Shown in pieces: positions 1-11,448 of a stretch of DNA of 64,000 nucleotides; position 1 is the stretch's first letter; each line of letters starts with the position of its first letter. This DNA is from Cryptomeria japonica (Eukaryota; Streptophyta; Pinopsida; Cupressales; Cupressaceae), in assembly GCF_030272615.1 (NCBI RefSeq), contig NC_081414.1:908615009-908679008 (forward strand), in the 5' to 3' direction. The translations under genes and the position numbers were made by a program. A model generated the notes under the pieces. It worked only from the letters and a program-made list of their open reading frames with translations. It searched no databases and was not told where the DNA came from.

Positions 1-193
1 GTCCATTTGAGGAGATAAAGTGAATGTCATTGTGGGGGACATTCTTGCTGGTGGAGCATTCACCGACACTACTTCCTAACCCTTCAGTATCCTTGGCATG
101 CTTCTACTTCTTCAACATCTTGTCCAAAGCATCACTGCTGCCATCAAACTAGGTTCTTCCCTTGAGCTCGTCCTTACACTTCTCAAGGTCAAT

Positions 194-1036
194 TCAAAGA
201 ATCTCGATTTCTCCATCCAACTGCAGATATTCTTCATTCTTTACTTCTAGCCCAGATGCTAGATCTTCACACTGGCACTCCTTGGTGTTCTCTGCCTGAG
301 ACTTCAACTCTGAGCTACATTTCTCAGATTCTTCAAGGCATTTTGTTAGCCGGTTCTTCTCTACTATAGCAGCATTCTTGAATAGCTTGTATTCTCTTCT
401 GACTCTACTAAGTTCTTCAAGGGCGTTTACAAGCCCACCTTCAAGATCAACCTCAGCTTCTTCTTCTTCTTCTTCTTCACCTTCACTATCACTCCCAAAC
501 ACATCTTGTTGGTAGGAGTGTTCTGCATGATCATTTTCAAAAGTGTGCCTTTCATCTTCTGATTCTTGAGCCATGAAGAGGTGGGTTCCTTCTTCATCAC
601 TATTTCTGCTACTAGCAAATCTATCTTCATCATCCTGATAAATATGAGATGTATTTTTCATATTTCCTTCAAATGTTGGTTCTATAGTTGTGGGCTAATT
701 TCCATAGAGCTTCTTCAATATTTCCCATAAGCTCTTTGTTGTTTTACATCTATCCACCTTTGAGGACACATCACTAGTGAGTCCACTAAAAATAGCCTTC
801 ATAGCTTTTTCATTGCACTGGTTTCTTCTTTCTTCTACAGATCCGGTAGGAAAACTGACATTTCTAGGCAGACCATCAACTACTGACATCCATACATCAA
901 ACCTTGAAGAGGATAGGAAGATTTCCATTCTGTTACTCCAAATAGAAAAGTTTGAACCATCAAATGCAGGACCAGAGATTGACACTAGACAAACCATTAT
1001 GTCCTTGAGCCAAAATCCACCCAAGTTGGAGAACAC
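194..1036 (-). pseudogene. Copia A gag polyprotein, interrupted
   Basis: Structural capsid protein of a Copia element. The N-terminal part (1036 down to 695) has the plant Copia gag pattern FDGSNFSIW followed by SLWEILKKLY, as in UBN2/DUF4219-type gag. A single in-frame TAG at 695-697 breaks the frame, which then continues without a shift to 194. The downstream part has an acidic stretch (runs of Glu near 465-485) and a predicted coiled coil rich in Glu, Lys and Leu. No CCHC knuckle is seen before the window edge. The start at 1036 lies just inside the primer site. Bases 1-193 continue the element but give no clear frame. Confidence 0.75.
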
Positions 1037-1056
1037 TCTTCTAACTGGGATCCTAT

Positions 1057-1068
1057 GCTTTTATACCA
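1057..1068 (-). other. Primer-binding site of A, decayed
   Basis: Reads TGGTATAAAAGC on the minus strand, two mismatches from the TGGTATCAGAGC initiator-Met tRNA primer site used by most plant Copia elements. It lies 2 bp inside the LTR end. Confidence 0.7.
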
Positions 1069-1070
1069 AT

Positions 1071-3407
1071 TGTTAGACACAATGCACCACTGAGAGGGGG
1101 GTGAATCAGTGGTTCTCAAACTTTTCTCTTTTGCTATCCTCTGTGACCATACCGGTTAGTAGGGAGACCTACATAAGAGAAAACACACAAGGAACATCAC
1201 ATAACACCAATTTACATACGAGGAAAACCCAAGGTGGGAAAAACCTCGGTGAGCAATGCTGTTGGAGACTACTACTCCAATCCAGCCTCACAATGAAAAC
1301 ACTGTTACAAAGTTTAGGGCACCAACCCAAGGAGAACCAACCCCTGACTTTATGGGATACAAACCAAAGGAGCACCAACCCCTAACTTTATGGGCTACAA
1401 CCCAAAGGAGCTACAACCCCTACACCGAGCTACAACTCAGTGTTCTTAAAGTAAACTTCAAATAAAAAAGTAGTTATCTTATTACAAGTGAAAGTAGTTA
1501 TCTTATTACAAGTGAATCTTGAAACCATTTCGTATACCTTACTCTGTTGGTGAGATACAATCTCTGCAACACCGACTCACTTCTCTTCCTTCTTTGACAT
1601 GTTGCTTCTCTACCGGTAAGCCCTACCAGTAGACCTATTCTACTCTTCTTCTCTGCAAGATCTCCTCCTCATTGTTTTGCACTTTACCAGTGCTCAACTC
1701 TACCGGTCCACTGTCTTCCTTCTCTTCAGCACTCTTCACTTTTTCTTTTTCAGTATAACTGCTACCGATTCTTCTCTTCACTCTCCCTCTTGTCTCAGAT
1801 ACTCTTTGAGTACCTGGCTGATTTGCTCTCACATGCAGAAGAAACACTTAATCACTTCGCAAAAGCACAAAATCTTTCATCTCATTAGTAGCAATACCTA
1901 ACAATGTCTTTTTCCTTCATATTTATAGACTGGTTTTTCTGCCAAAAGCCCATTAAAAATATAAGTGGTTAGGGTTTCTTCATCATCCTCGAGGCAAACC
2001 AAATCCAATCAGATCCTGTTCGATCTAATCTTCCAGACTGTCAGTCTGCATAACTCCTCAATTTACGCACCTCCTAGATCACGCGTTCCATCTCTAGCGA
2101 TCTTCTTTTTACCCTATTAGTTGGTCTCTTGGTCAAACACCAAGATTTGGTTATGTTGTTTCCTCTGTCTGCTTCTATTTCCTCAATCACTCTTAGGTAG
2201 TTCATAGTTGTCCTCTAGAACTTGACCCACAAACCCCTACAATAGCTCTACAACATGTCTCGTGATTTGTGGGACCTTCCATTTTTGTCGACCAACCTAG
2301 CAACTACCCTGTCGGTGTACATTCCATCCTTATCCAAATGTAGGTTTGCCACCTTGACTCCAAGTGGCATCCATGTCGACCATCTTCCTGCTTGGCCCTT
2401 CATGTCGGTCTAGATAGGATCACCAACCAAACACTTCTACCGGTTCCTCTTCTCTGTTGGTATACAAACCCTACCGACATCTCACACTTTACCGATTAAC
2501 TCATCATGTCTGCCCTTTGTTGAACTGCCAATGGAACACCTTGATTGGTCGTCAGACATGTCTATCTTGAGCATTCTCATTCCCACAAAGTGGGAAGACA
2601 TATGCATCTGCAGCTTTCTCATATTTTTGGTGAACTTACATACTGGTAAACCTTCTTGATGACACCGTATCATCAACTATCAGCAGTCTTCATCTTCAGT
2701 CTGATCAGCCTTTTCTTCTCCCTGATCAACTCAGACCATATCACAACCGGTTTGTCAAACACATCACACTCCTTCTGTACAAGAATTTCAACATGCCTTT
2801 ACCTCTTCTCTCTTATCTCAAAGAATCATGATGCACACTATGCATTCCTGGAGATAAGTTCCACATACCGATGCACTAACATTTTGACATCTGCATTCTA
2901 CAATGTACTCATGTGGCTTCCCTATTTATGTAGCATATCTTCAAACATGCACATGTGATCCGGTGTGGACACATTCACTATCAGTCATTGCTTCTCATGA
3001 TGACTGCATCTTCATCCAGTGGAAGTCCTGCTATTTTGCAACCTCACAGCATATCGGTGACCTGTTCATTCTTCTCCTCCAGTGTTGATGTGATTTAGGT
3101 AACATTCTGCCTCTTCATCACAAACAACCACTCACACACTTAGTTGATCTGACTTCTCCATGTCAACACATCACTTACCAGTCGACATCCTTTCCTTACC
3201 AGTGATGTACTGTACCAGTACCACTCACTTTCCCAACTCATCCTCACAAGTCAAGTACAACCTTGTGTACTGGTGACTCCCCAGGTCGTCTTCCTTGCCT
3301 TACCATTGTTCTACATCACAAGGTGATATCCAAGATATCTTAACCTGTACTCCTTCTTGACAGTTTTGCACATACATCTCTCATGTCGATTGACATTAAT
3401 AGCAACA
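1071..3407 (-). repeat. 5' LTR of Copia A (2.3 kb)
   Basis: Long terminal repeat with no protein coding. In element orientation it starts TGTTGCTATTAATGTCAA and ends GTCTAACA. It holds the core block found in every Copia-type LTR here (about 1213-1250 on plus: gaggaaaacc, then gggaaaaacctcggtg) and the terminal run of C followed by TCTCAG (1090-1098). No partner LTR is visible, so the length rests on B resuming at 3408. Short frames inside it are not genes. Confidence 0.75.
1318..1515. repeat. Tandem repeats inside the A LTR
   Basis: About three units of 37-38 bp, each containing accaacccctgactttatgg or a variant, run from 1318 to about 1425. A separate 24-bp unit (aaagtagttatcttattaca plus agtg) is duplicated head to tail at about 1468-1515. 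Both lie on the U5 side of the LTR. Confidence 0.75.
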
Positions 3408-4759
3408 CAATGCAAACAACATTCATTATATCCAGTCTAGTCTGACTCTAATATAGCAGACCTCCAATCATAGACTTGTATCTTGGAGGATTTACTGGTG
3501 CAGATTCATCTTTCCTTGTCAATTTTTCACTTGTAACCATAGGAGTACTAAGCAGTTTAGAGTCTTCCATACCAAAATTCTTCAACATCTCCCTAGCATA
3601 CTTAGTTTGACATATGAAAATACCTTTATCAGTTTGAGTAATCTACAAACCTAAGAAAAATTTAATTTCCCCAATCATAGACATCTCAAATTCTTTCTCC
3701 ATATTGGTAGAAAATTTCATGCACAACTTATCTCCAACTCCAAAAATAATGCCATCAACATATCATCATCAATATATCATCATCAGTGACTCTATAGTAT
3801 AGATTACTTTCAAATATACCTGTAGTGAAACTAAGCTTCAAAGGATATTTGTCCAACCTTCCACAACAAGCTCTAGGTGCCTGTTTCAATCCATATAAGG
3901 CTTTCTTTAACCTACAAACCATGTTTTTATCATCTGAAAGTGAAAAACCATCAGGTTTCTCAATATAAACTTCCTCATCAAGATCCCCATTCAGAAAAGC
4001 ACACTTAACATCCATCTGATAAACCTTTTAGTTTTAATGTGCAGCATAGGCAAGAAATAATCTTATAGCTTCAATCCTAGCTACAAGTACAAAAGTTTCA
4101 CCATAATCAATTCCTTCCTTCTGAAAATATCCTTTACAAACCAATCTAGCTTTATTCCTTACAACTTGTCCATCTTCATTTAATTTATTCCTAAATACCC
4201 ATTTAGTTCCAATAACATTCTTATTTTTAGGCCAAGGAACTAAAATCCATGTGTTATTCTTTTCTATCTGATCTAATTCTTCTTCCATAGCTTTCATCCA
4301 ACATTCATCTTTACATGCTTCAATTATTGATACTAGTTCAACTTGAGAAATTAAACATACCTCATTAGCTACCAATATTCTTCTTTTCATCACTCCATTG
4401 TTCTTATCCCCAATGATTTGATCTTTTGAATGATTGAACCTTACATACCTAGGAGTCTTCTCATTCTCTATTCCTCTTTCCTGTTCTTCAGTTACTATTG
4501 AATTTTTTGATATTGCCAGAGTAACTGGTTCAACATTTTGTTCCAATAAAGGTGTTACTGGTTTAGTTATGTCCATTTCCACTGCCAATTCTTTCCCATA
4601 AATTCTTATTTGACTTCTATTTTGTTCATCCACCTTAATATTAGTGCTATCCACATTTCTGTGCAATCTCTTGTTATAACATCTATATGCTTTTCTTTCA
4701 TTAGAATAACCAAGAAATATTCTTTCATCACATCTAGGATCAAATTTGCCAATGAAATC
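3408..4759 (-). pseudogene. Copia B integrase C-terminus and reverse transcriptase
   Basis: Pol segment of Copia B left of the C insertion. From 4759 leftwards: the integrase C-terminal motif [16 protein letters not shown], a linker, then the RT with [22 protein letters not shown] and MDVKCAFLNGDL. YGLKQAPRA is followed by CC where W is usual. Near 3760 a short indel in an atatcatcatca repeat shifts the frame, and the catalytic box reads YVDG instead of YVDD. The start of the RNase H region (RYKSMIGGLLY) follows until A cuts it at 3408. RT copies element RNA into DNA in the particle; this copy is dead. Confidence 0.85.
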
Positions 4760-5637
4760 TGTTGGCATATGGACACTCCAATGAGACATTGTGTGTGATT
4801 GAAGGTTTTGTCATTGATGGCAACCTTGCAATCCTATGGCACTGGCAAGACATTATACCCGCGAAGCATTACATAGGCAACCTTGCAATCCTATGGCACC
4901 GGCAAGACATTATACCGGAAAAGCATTATTCAAACAAGAAAGTGCACCGGCATTAGCAAGATCAATCTACACCGGCATCGGCACAGAAGATGTACACCGG
5001 CATAGAAGAGAACATGTATATCGGCACAGAGGCTGACAGGATTTTTGATATGTAATATTTTATTTATTATTGTAAGCCGACTTGGCAAATTGTAAAATGA
5101 CTCTTGTATATAAAAGAGATCATTATAGACATTTGTAGGATATGGATAGGAAGCATAAAATATTACATGGCCGACCTAATGTGCGAATTGTAGGTCAAGG
5201 GTATATGTAAAGAACAGAGCAAGAACCGGTACTGAATCTGGCATTGAAGATGTTATTGTAAAGCAGTACAGATCATTGGATTTGCATAATCCTCATTGTA
5301 AGTTAGTGTGACTTCTTATTGAGCAGTGAGCTCTAAGCAATTGGCCTTCCTGCACGTGCAGGCCTCTATTGTAAGTAATATTCTCTTATTGGCCAGTAAG
5401 TGAATATTGTGGGTCACAAATCCCACCGAGGTTTTTCCCACACTGGGTTTCCTCGTTAAACATCTTGTGTTATGGTGTTCTTTTCATGTGGATGTTTTTG
5501 ATTCTGTTATTTACATTAATTCTTGCATACCGGTATACTGTTACTTTATGTTCTGCATATTCAGTTTTAAGAAAATTACATTACCGGTTAGATACTGATT
5601 CACCCCCCCCCTCTCAGTATCTGTGGGAACCCTAAAA
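4760..5637 (+). repeat. 5' LTR of C
   Basis: Starts TGTTGGCATATGGACACTCC and ends next to the primer site; the terminal CA has become AA. A unit of about 57 bp (gcaaccttgcaatcctatgg...) is tandemly duplicated at 4820-4935. A TATA-like tatataaaag lies near 5108, a candidate U3 promoter. The shared Copia LTR core (ggtttttccc, then gggtttcctc) is at 5431-5455 and the C-run plus TCTCAG at 5602-5616. Confidence 0.9.
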
Positions 5638-5639
5638 AT

Positions 5640-5651
5640 TGGTATCAGAGC
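5640..5651 (+). other. Primer-binding site of C (initiator-Met tRNA type)
   Basis: Exact TGGTATCAGAGC two bases after the 5' LTR. It is complementary to the 3' end of plant initiator-Met tRNA, which primes minus-strand synthesis. Confidence 0.93.
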
Positions 5652-5681
5652 CTGGTCCTCTATTTTCAGAACCCTAATAGC

Positions 5682-6866
5682 TTGAGGAAGATCTTGACAC
5701 TAGTAAAGATGGAAAATCTGATGAAGCAACTTGAAGGAGCTCTTACTGACTATGATGCAGAGAAGTTGAAAAATATGAAATTAGAAGATGATTTAAAAGC
5801 AGCTCAGGACATTATTCAGGCACTTCAAGAAAATCTTACTGTTACAAGAAATAAGAGAAGAGAACTTTGTGAAAAATTGCAAAATGAGAATGATGAAAAG
5901 GAATCACTAAATGATATGATAAGCAAATTGAAACAAGAGATCATGACAACAAAAAATGAAATGGAGGATATGACTATGAGATTTTGCAAAGAGATTGAGG
6001 ACAGAAAGAAGAATGAAGAAGAATTGACCAGAAGACTAAGTGATGCATCAAATGAGAACATAAGACTTAGCTATGAAAATGACATGTTGAAAACTGATCT
6101 GATGCATACTCAGAATGACTCAAATGAACTAATGAGACAAAAAGAAATCTTGGAAAGGGAATTGGAAACTGCAAATCAACACAAAGAAAAATTCAAGAAA
6201 AGCTCAGAAGAACTTGGTACCTTATTAAAGAATCAAAAACCCAAAGGTGACACTTCTGGAATTGGATTTGAAGTTGGGGAAAGCTCCGGTATTGCAAATA
6301 CCTAGGATCACAGCAAACCGGTAAGACCTTCTAATACTTACAAATTCACTGGAAAATGCTTTAACTGCAATAAATTTGGTCATAGGGCAAATGAATGTAG
6401 ATCTAGGAATTATCAAAACATCAATCCTCCCACCGGTCAATGCTCCAAATGCAACAAAATTGGTCATAACTCTGAAAATTGCAGAATGAATGTAAGATGT
6501 TATGTTTGTGGAAGATTTGGTCATTTATCAAATAAATGCAAAACACAAACTGGCATAGGTTATGGGAAAGCTATTTAGAAAAATAATGTAACTTGTTATG
6601 CATGTAACAAGATTGGTCATATTGCTAAATTTTGTAGAAGTAAAGGTACACTAGTAGATAACAAAAGCACTAGTTTGAAAGGTAAAGAAAAGGTTGAAGA
6701 AGTTAATCAAGAATTTTCAAAGCAAAGGATTAGAAAAGGTAATCTAAATATTGGGGATACTCCTCCACCGGTAGAACCAACAAATGCTCCACTGGCAGGA
6801 CAATATGATGCTCCATTGGCAGGACAAAGCAATGCTCCACTGATAGGATGTTCTTCATCGAATTGA
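5682..6866 (+). pseudogene. Element C gag: coiled coil plus four CCHC zinc knuckles
   Basis: One reading frame from 5682 to about 6866, broken only by TAG at 6303-6305 and 6576-6578, both consistent with CAG to TAG. Residues about 10-200 form a strong Glu/Lys/Leu coiled coil. Four CX2CX4HX4C knuckles follow at 6357-6398, 6441-6482, 6498-6539 and 6594-6635 (for example CFNCNKFGHRANEC). The tail has a repeat ending in APLAGQ. Most plant Copia gags have one knuckle, so four is unusual. I see no UBN2/DUF4219 capsid signature, so particle assembly may rely on a helper gag. A start at 5709 (MENLMKQ) is equally likely. Confidence 0.8.
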
Positions 6867-7022
6867 AGAAAATTATCTTGAGGGTTTGGCAATCAAATGA
6901 CACATGTGCTATTATTCCCTCGGTTAGAGAAAAGAAGTTGAAAATCATTCATTACCGGCAAATAAAGTTAAGCTAATACATTACTGACAAGCAATTAATG
7001 TGGTAGGTAGCAGAAAAGACTT

Positions 7023-7030
7023 TATAAAAT
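7023..7030 (+). promoter_or_regulatory. Candidate internal promoter (TATA) for C ORF2
   Basis: TATAAAAT at 7023-7030 lies in a 300-bp gap after gag, 143 bp before the ATG at 7173. The stretch between (ctccatttcatttcaccgtg...) reads like a pyrimidine-rich transcription start and a short leader. The layout resembles a plant class II promoter and 5' UTR kept inside the element. This is inferred from layout only. Confidence 0.5.
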
Positions 7031-7172
7031 AAGGTTTTTGGCTCCATTTCATTTCACCGTGAAATCAAACTTTCAGAGAGCGCGAAGATTTCTGAGCTAA
7101 GGCATTCCGAGCAAAGAGGCAAAGCACTTCAACAATCAATCCATCCAAGAGCAGAAAAAGGTATTTATCATC

Positions 7173-10100
7173 ATGGCATCTTCCTCTGCACCTGAATTCA
7201 TAGCAAACCCTACAGTAGTCGAAGTTATAAAATGACCTAGGCCCGTGTTTCAGCTAGTTCCTGAGGTAGCTAAGAAAGATGACAACACAAGTGCTTTTTC
7301 AAAAATTCCAAAAGGTGTTGTTTATGCAAAAGACTCTAGAATGTATATTCATTGCAACATAGAGGAATTAGGTGATGAAGAAATCAAAAACATGTATAAA
7401 TCTGTTATATGTGACAACTCTGGGAATGTGAAACCTAAACATAAAATTGTTGAAACCCTAGGATTCACTGAAATCCTCTGCATTCCTAAATTTCCCAAGG
7501 AAGTGGTTAGGATAGTTTTAAGCAGGGTACATGGTTCATTCTTTTGGCTTGACTCAGTGCATAAAATCACAAAGGAAGCTATGAAAGTAGTAACAGGGTT
7601 ACCTTCCACTGGTAATAGACCTGACAAAACCAAGAAGGTCTCTAATGACTTAGTAACAAACTTAACTGGTGCAACATCCGACAAGAGATCATTGAGGGTT
7701 AATGATGTGACCGATACAAATGTTAGATTCGTTAGCATGATTTTAGGTTACAAAGCAACTCATGCTAATAGGCTTAACTCGGTTTCCAATTTATGCATAA
7801 AGAGTGCTTATGACATGGTTAAGGACAATGTAAAAATTGATATCTGTGAATGGTTAAAGGATGGGTTAATTGACAACTTAGCAAAAATCAAGAAGGATAA
7901 GAAAGGAACCTTTAGATTTGGAAACCTACTTGTATGTTTAATACTACATATAACCAAATAGGCTCCCGATATAGGCAACAAGGATTTTGGATTTGACATA
8001 TCGGTAGGAAAACAATTGTCTGACTTGTTCAACAACATGGGTGAAAATAGAGAAAAGAATATCAATGAGTATTTTCAAGCACTAAAGGTCAAAATGAATA
8101 AAAGAATCAGACTATCACAGGAAATTGTCAACAAATACAAGGATGACATATGTTTTGTAATAAAAAAGGATGAGATCTAGATGGAAGCATTCATCCCAAG
8201 GACAGTCTGGGTAATAGAGATGGGGTATGAAATAGATGACCACATAGTGGAGACTTATGCCAAAGCACTTCTGGAAGCCCCCAATGAACCAAAGGAAGAA
8301 GTATTTGGTAGTGCTGAGACCATTGAAAGTCAAATTCAATCTAAAAAGAGAGTGAAAAAGGTTGAGGCTTTTGTGAGAAAAGGAACCAGACAAGCAAAAG
8401 CCATAAAAGAAGATGTATTAAAGAAAACCCACATAACTGAAGATGATTTGGCAGCCCAACAACCTAAAACTCATCTATCACCGATATGCACTTCCTCAGA
8501 AGGAGATATGCCAGCAACTTTCAAAAGAGTTGTCAGGAAAAGAGACCCCTCACTGGTAACCAATCCTTCACCTAGAAGGACAAGACAAAAGCAACAAGCT
8601 GTGAGATCTCTAGTCAAGAAAGTCACACCTAAGAAGAAGCTGACCCCCAAAAAGAAGAAGAAAACAAACACTGACTTGGCCCCTCTTGACATATTACTGA
8701 ATGAGATCACAGAGGAAGGAAAATTGAAAAACATAGGGAAAATCTATGACACCCTATCAGATGATGAGAAAGGACAAGTTGAAGAGAGTGTCATATTACA
8801 CATGGACATGTATAAAAAGTTTTTGTTGCAAGTCCTAAATTAAATTCCTGATGAACTATATAAAAGACTTGAGGCCAGAAGGAAAGGAATAATTGAGTAT
8901 AGAAAAATTACTTGCAGTATACCTAGTCAACTCTCCTAAGGAAATTGATGATCTGATAGCTCAGGCCAACCGGACAGTTTTCTCCACTGCACACCGGTAA
9001 ATATCACTAATGGCAGGTAGAGTTACTAAAGTTTCAAAGGAAATAGAAGATGGTTAGGATACATTCTTAGTTGAAAAGGAAAAACAAGAGGAATATAGGA
9101 ATCCCAAGCCCATTCTGGTATATCAAAAGGACAAAGGGAAAGGTAAAGTTGGTGGACCACCAAGTATCAAAATTAGAGACAACTTACCCCCACCTCCTTT
9201 AAATACTCCACCGGTAAAAACAACAACTATAGAAGATCAACCGACAGCAGAGAGTATGGACACAAAGCATAATAATCCTAATCCTGAAGTCCTATATACT
9301 ATGAATGTTGATACTTAGAAAATCAACATAGTGGTAGATAAGGATACACCAGATAAATTAGGAAAAATAGAGCAACTGGCAACAGGAAACAAAGAGCAAC
9401 CGGTAGTAGATTCAGAGAAAAAGATGGAATCTAGAACACAAACAGAGAAGCCAATAGAGTTAAAGGCTCCAGAACAGATGCCACTGGTAAGAAATGATGC
9501 AGGAAAACCAATGCTTAAAGAGATGGAGACTCAAACAGACCTACCAGAGGTCAATACTAGCATGGTCACTTCCACCAGCACTCAGTTTGTTGGATCACCA
9601 TCAAATGTAACAGAGGTATTGCTTGAATCTATCAAGAAAATAACTGATTATAGCTCACAAGTTTATAAAGCAATAGATGATTCAATTCCAGTTTTGAAAT
9701 CAATAGCTCCCAATTGTAATATAGCTAACAAAGATTCTTTAGGCCAGTTGGATACACTTTGTAAATATATTTCTGGAAATTTTGAGCAAACAAAGGTAGA
9801 ATCTGTAAAGGAAAGTGTAGAAAAAGAGAAACAGAAATTCTTTGAGGAAGGAATAAAGAAGTGTAACAGGGAATTTGACACACTTCTACCGGAACTGTGC
9901 AATTTATTGAAAGAACACAAAACTTTGTACAAAGACACCTATAAGATAAACTCTTTAACCATAGATGTAGACAAAAAGATGAGAAAGGTACAGGAAGAGA
10001 TAAATAAACTTGCAGATAATTTTGTTAACTCACCCGATGCATTATTAGTTTTTGAGGAAAAGATAACAAATTTTGAGGAAGAATTGCTCAAATTAGAAAG

Positions 10101-10362
10101 AGAGAAAGAGAAAATAATAAACAAGGCAAAACTCTTGAGATCTAGACTAAGTCCAAGATTGGACTATTTAGCATCTCTGGAGAAGGAAATCTCAGAGGCA
10201 ATAACACGGGGAAGCAGAACACCGACAGAGCACTTGCAGCATCTCACCGATACAATATACAGAACTGAGATAGCAATAAAAGATAGTAAGAAGTTTATGG
10301 ATGGAATAAACTTAATTTTGGGAGATATTCTTCAGATAATAACCACCCAACTACAAGGTTGA
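7173..10362 (+). pseudogene. Element C ORF2: long protein of unknown function
   Basis: Frame from ATG 7173 (MASSSAPEF) to the stop at 10362, about 1,060 codons. It is interrupted by TGA 7233, TAG 7959, TAG 8178, TAA 8841, one frameshift near 8900-9060 and TAG 9316. Region 1 (7245-8170) is globular, with HGSFFWLDSVHKITKEAMKV, VTGLP, HANRLNSVSNLCIKSAYDM and FRFGNLLVC. Region 2 (about 8340-8670) is very basic with a nuclear-localisation-like TPKKKLTPKKKKKT. Region 3 (9110-9560) is Pro/Thr-rich and disordered. Region 4 (9600-10360) is coiled coil. No enzyme motif is visible. The ITKEAMKV-VTGLP pattern loosely recalls plant mobile-domain or plant-transposon-associated proteins, but I cannot assign it. 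The promoter at 7023 suggests separate expression. Confidence 0.7.
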
Positions 10363-10397
10363 GGTTATGAATTGGTACAACTACAAAATCTACTAAC

Positions 10398-10567
10398 CTT
10401 TGTCATTGATGCCAAAGGGGGAGTAGTAGGATGAGAAAATTCAAAGCACAGGGATCACATGCTCACAGGGAGCTCTCACATTTTTGGTAACATTTTTGGT
10501 CTATACATTTTTGGATATCTTTTTGAAATTTCTCATGAGTGTTGCCATCAATGCCAAAGGGGGAGAT
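10398..10567 (+). other. Dual polypurine tracts and PPT hairpin of C
   Basis: Two copies of a PPT-like block occur: gatgccaaagggggag at about 10409 and atgccaaagggggagat ending at 10567, directly before the 3' LTR. The PPT primes plus-strand synthesis. The 18-mer GTTGCCATCAATGCCAAA at 10541-10558 pairs with TTTGTCATTGATGGCAAC at 10615-10632 inside the LTR (17 of 18), so the PPT and the LTR edge lie in the loop of a possible hairpin. Confidence 0.8.
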
Positions 10568-11443
10568 TGTTGGCATATGGACACTCCAATGAGACATTGT
10601 GTGTGATTGAAGGTTTTGTCATTGATGGCAACCTTGCAATCCTATGGCACCAGCAAGACATTATATCGGCTAAGCATTACACAGGCAACCTTGCAATTTT
10701 ATGGCACTGGCAAGACATTATACCGGCAAAGCATTATTCAAACAAGACAGTGCACCGACATCAACAAGATCAATCTACACCGGCACCGGCACAGAAGATG
10801 TACACCGGCACAAAAGAGAACATGTATACCGGCACAGAGGCCGATAGGATTTTTGATATGTAATATTTTGTTTATTATTGTAAGACGACTTGGGAAATTG
10901 TAAAATGACTCTTGTATATAAAAGAGATCATTGTAGACATTTGTAGGATATGGATAGGAAGCATAAAATATTACAAGGCAGACCTAATGTGTGAATTGTA
11001 GGTCAAGGGTATATGTAAAGAACAGAGCAAGAACCAGTACTGAATCTGGCATTGAAGATGCTATTGTAAAGTAGTACAGATCATTGGATTTGTATAATCC
11101 TCATTGTAAGTCAGTGTGACTTCTTATTGAGCAGTGAGCTCTAGGCAGTTGGCCTTCTTGCATGTGCAGGCCCCTATTGTAAGTAATATTCTCTTATTGG
11201 CCAGTAAGTGAATATTGTGGGTCACAAATCCCACCAAGGTTTTTCCCACACCGGGTTTCCTCATTAAACATCTTGTGTTATGGTGTTCTTTTCATGTGGA
11301 TGTTTTTGATTCTGTTATTTACATTAATTCTTGCATACCGGTATACTGTTACTTTATGTTCTGCATATTCAGTTTTAAGAAAATTACATTACCGGTCAGA
11401 TACTGATTCACCCCCCCTCTCAGTCTCTGTGGGTACCCTAACA
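10568..11443 (+). repeat. 3' LTR of C
   Basis: Begins TGTTGGCATATGG directly after the PPT and ends ACCCTAACA, followed by the AAATC duplication. It is collinear with the 5' LTR, including the 57-bp tandem unit, the TATA-like tatataaaag and the core block at about 11234-11266. Most differences from the 5' copy are C/T or G/A, many turning CCGG into CTGG or CCAG, as expected from decay of methylated cytosine. Confidence 0.9.
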
Positions 11444-11448
11444 AAATC

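Larger units (their letters stand above)
1..3407 (-). mobile_element. Copia element A, 5' part (runs off left edge)
   Basis: Minus-strand Ty1/copia element. Its 5' LTR (1071-3407), a decayed primer site and a gag remnant are visible; pol and the 3' LTR lie outside the window. The right LTR end is set by the reading frame of element B, which stops at 3408 inside its RNase H region (B resembles E there, with residues MNVVCIV before the break). The 5 bp at 3408-3412 (caatg) would be the target duplication; its partner is off-window. The LTR ends read TGTTG and TAACA in element orientation. A is therefore younger than B. Confidence 0.8.
4760..11443 (+). mobile_element. Non-autonomous LTR retrotransposon C (complete, TSD AAATC)
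   Basis: Complete element with 878-bp (4760-5637) and 876-bp (10568-11443) LTRs, TGTTGG...TAACA ends, a PBS at 5640 and a PPT at 10555. Perfect 5-bp duplications AAATC flank it at 4755-4759 and 11444-11448. The pol frame of B (CYIRRDD then FIGKFDP) reads straight across the empty site. The interior has no protease, integrase, RT or RNase H signature. It holds a coiled-coil/CCHC gag and a second long gene of unknown function. It must have been moved by the enzymes of another element. I count roughly 45-50 LTR differences, mostly transitions (about 5%). Confidence 0.92.

Noticed and set aside
7245-8170. Assigning C ORF2 to the PMD family
   Set aside because: Only a loose ITKEAMKV-VTGLP resemblance; the core PMD motifs clear in F (FHLP-GEMTVTLEDV) are absent.
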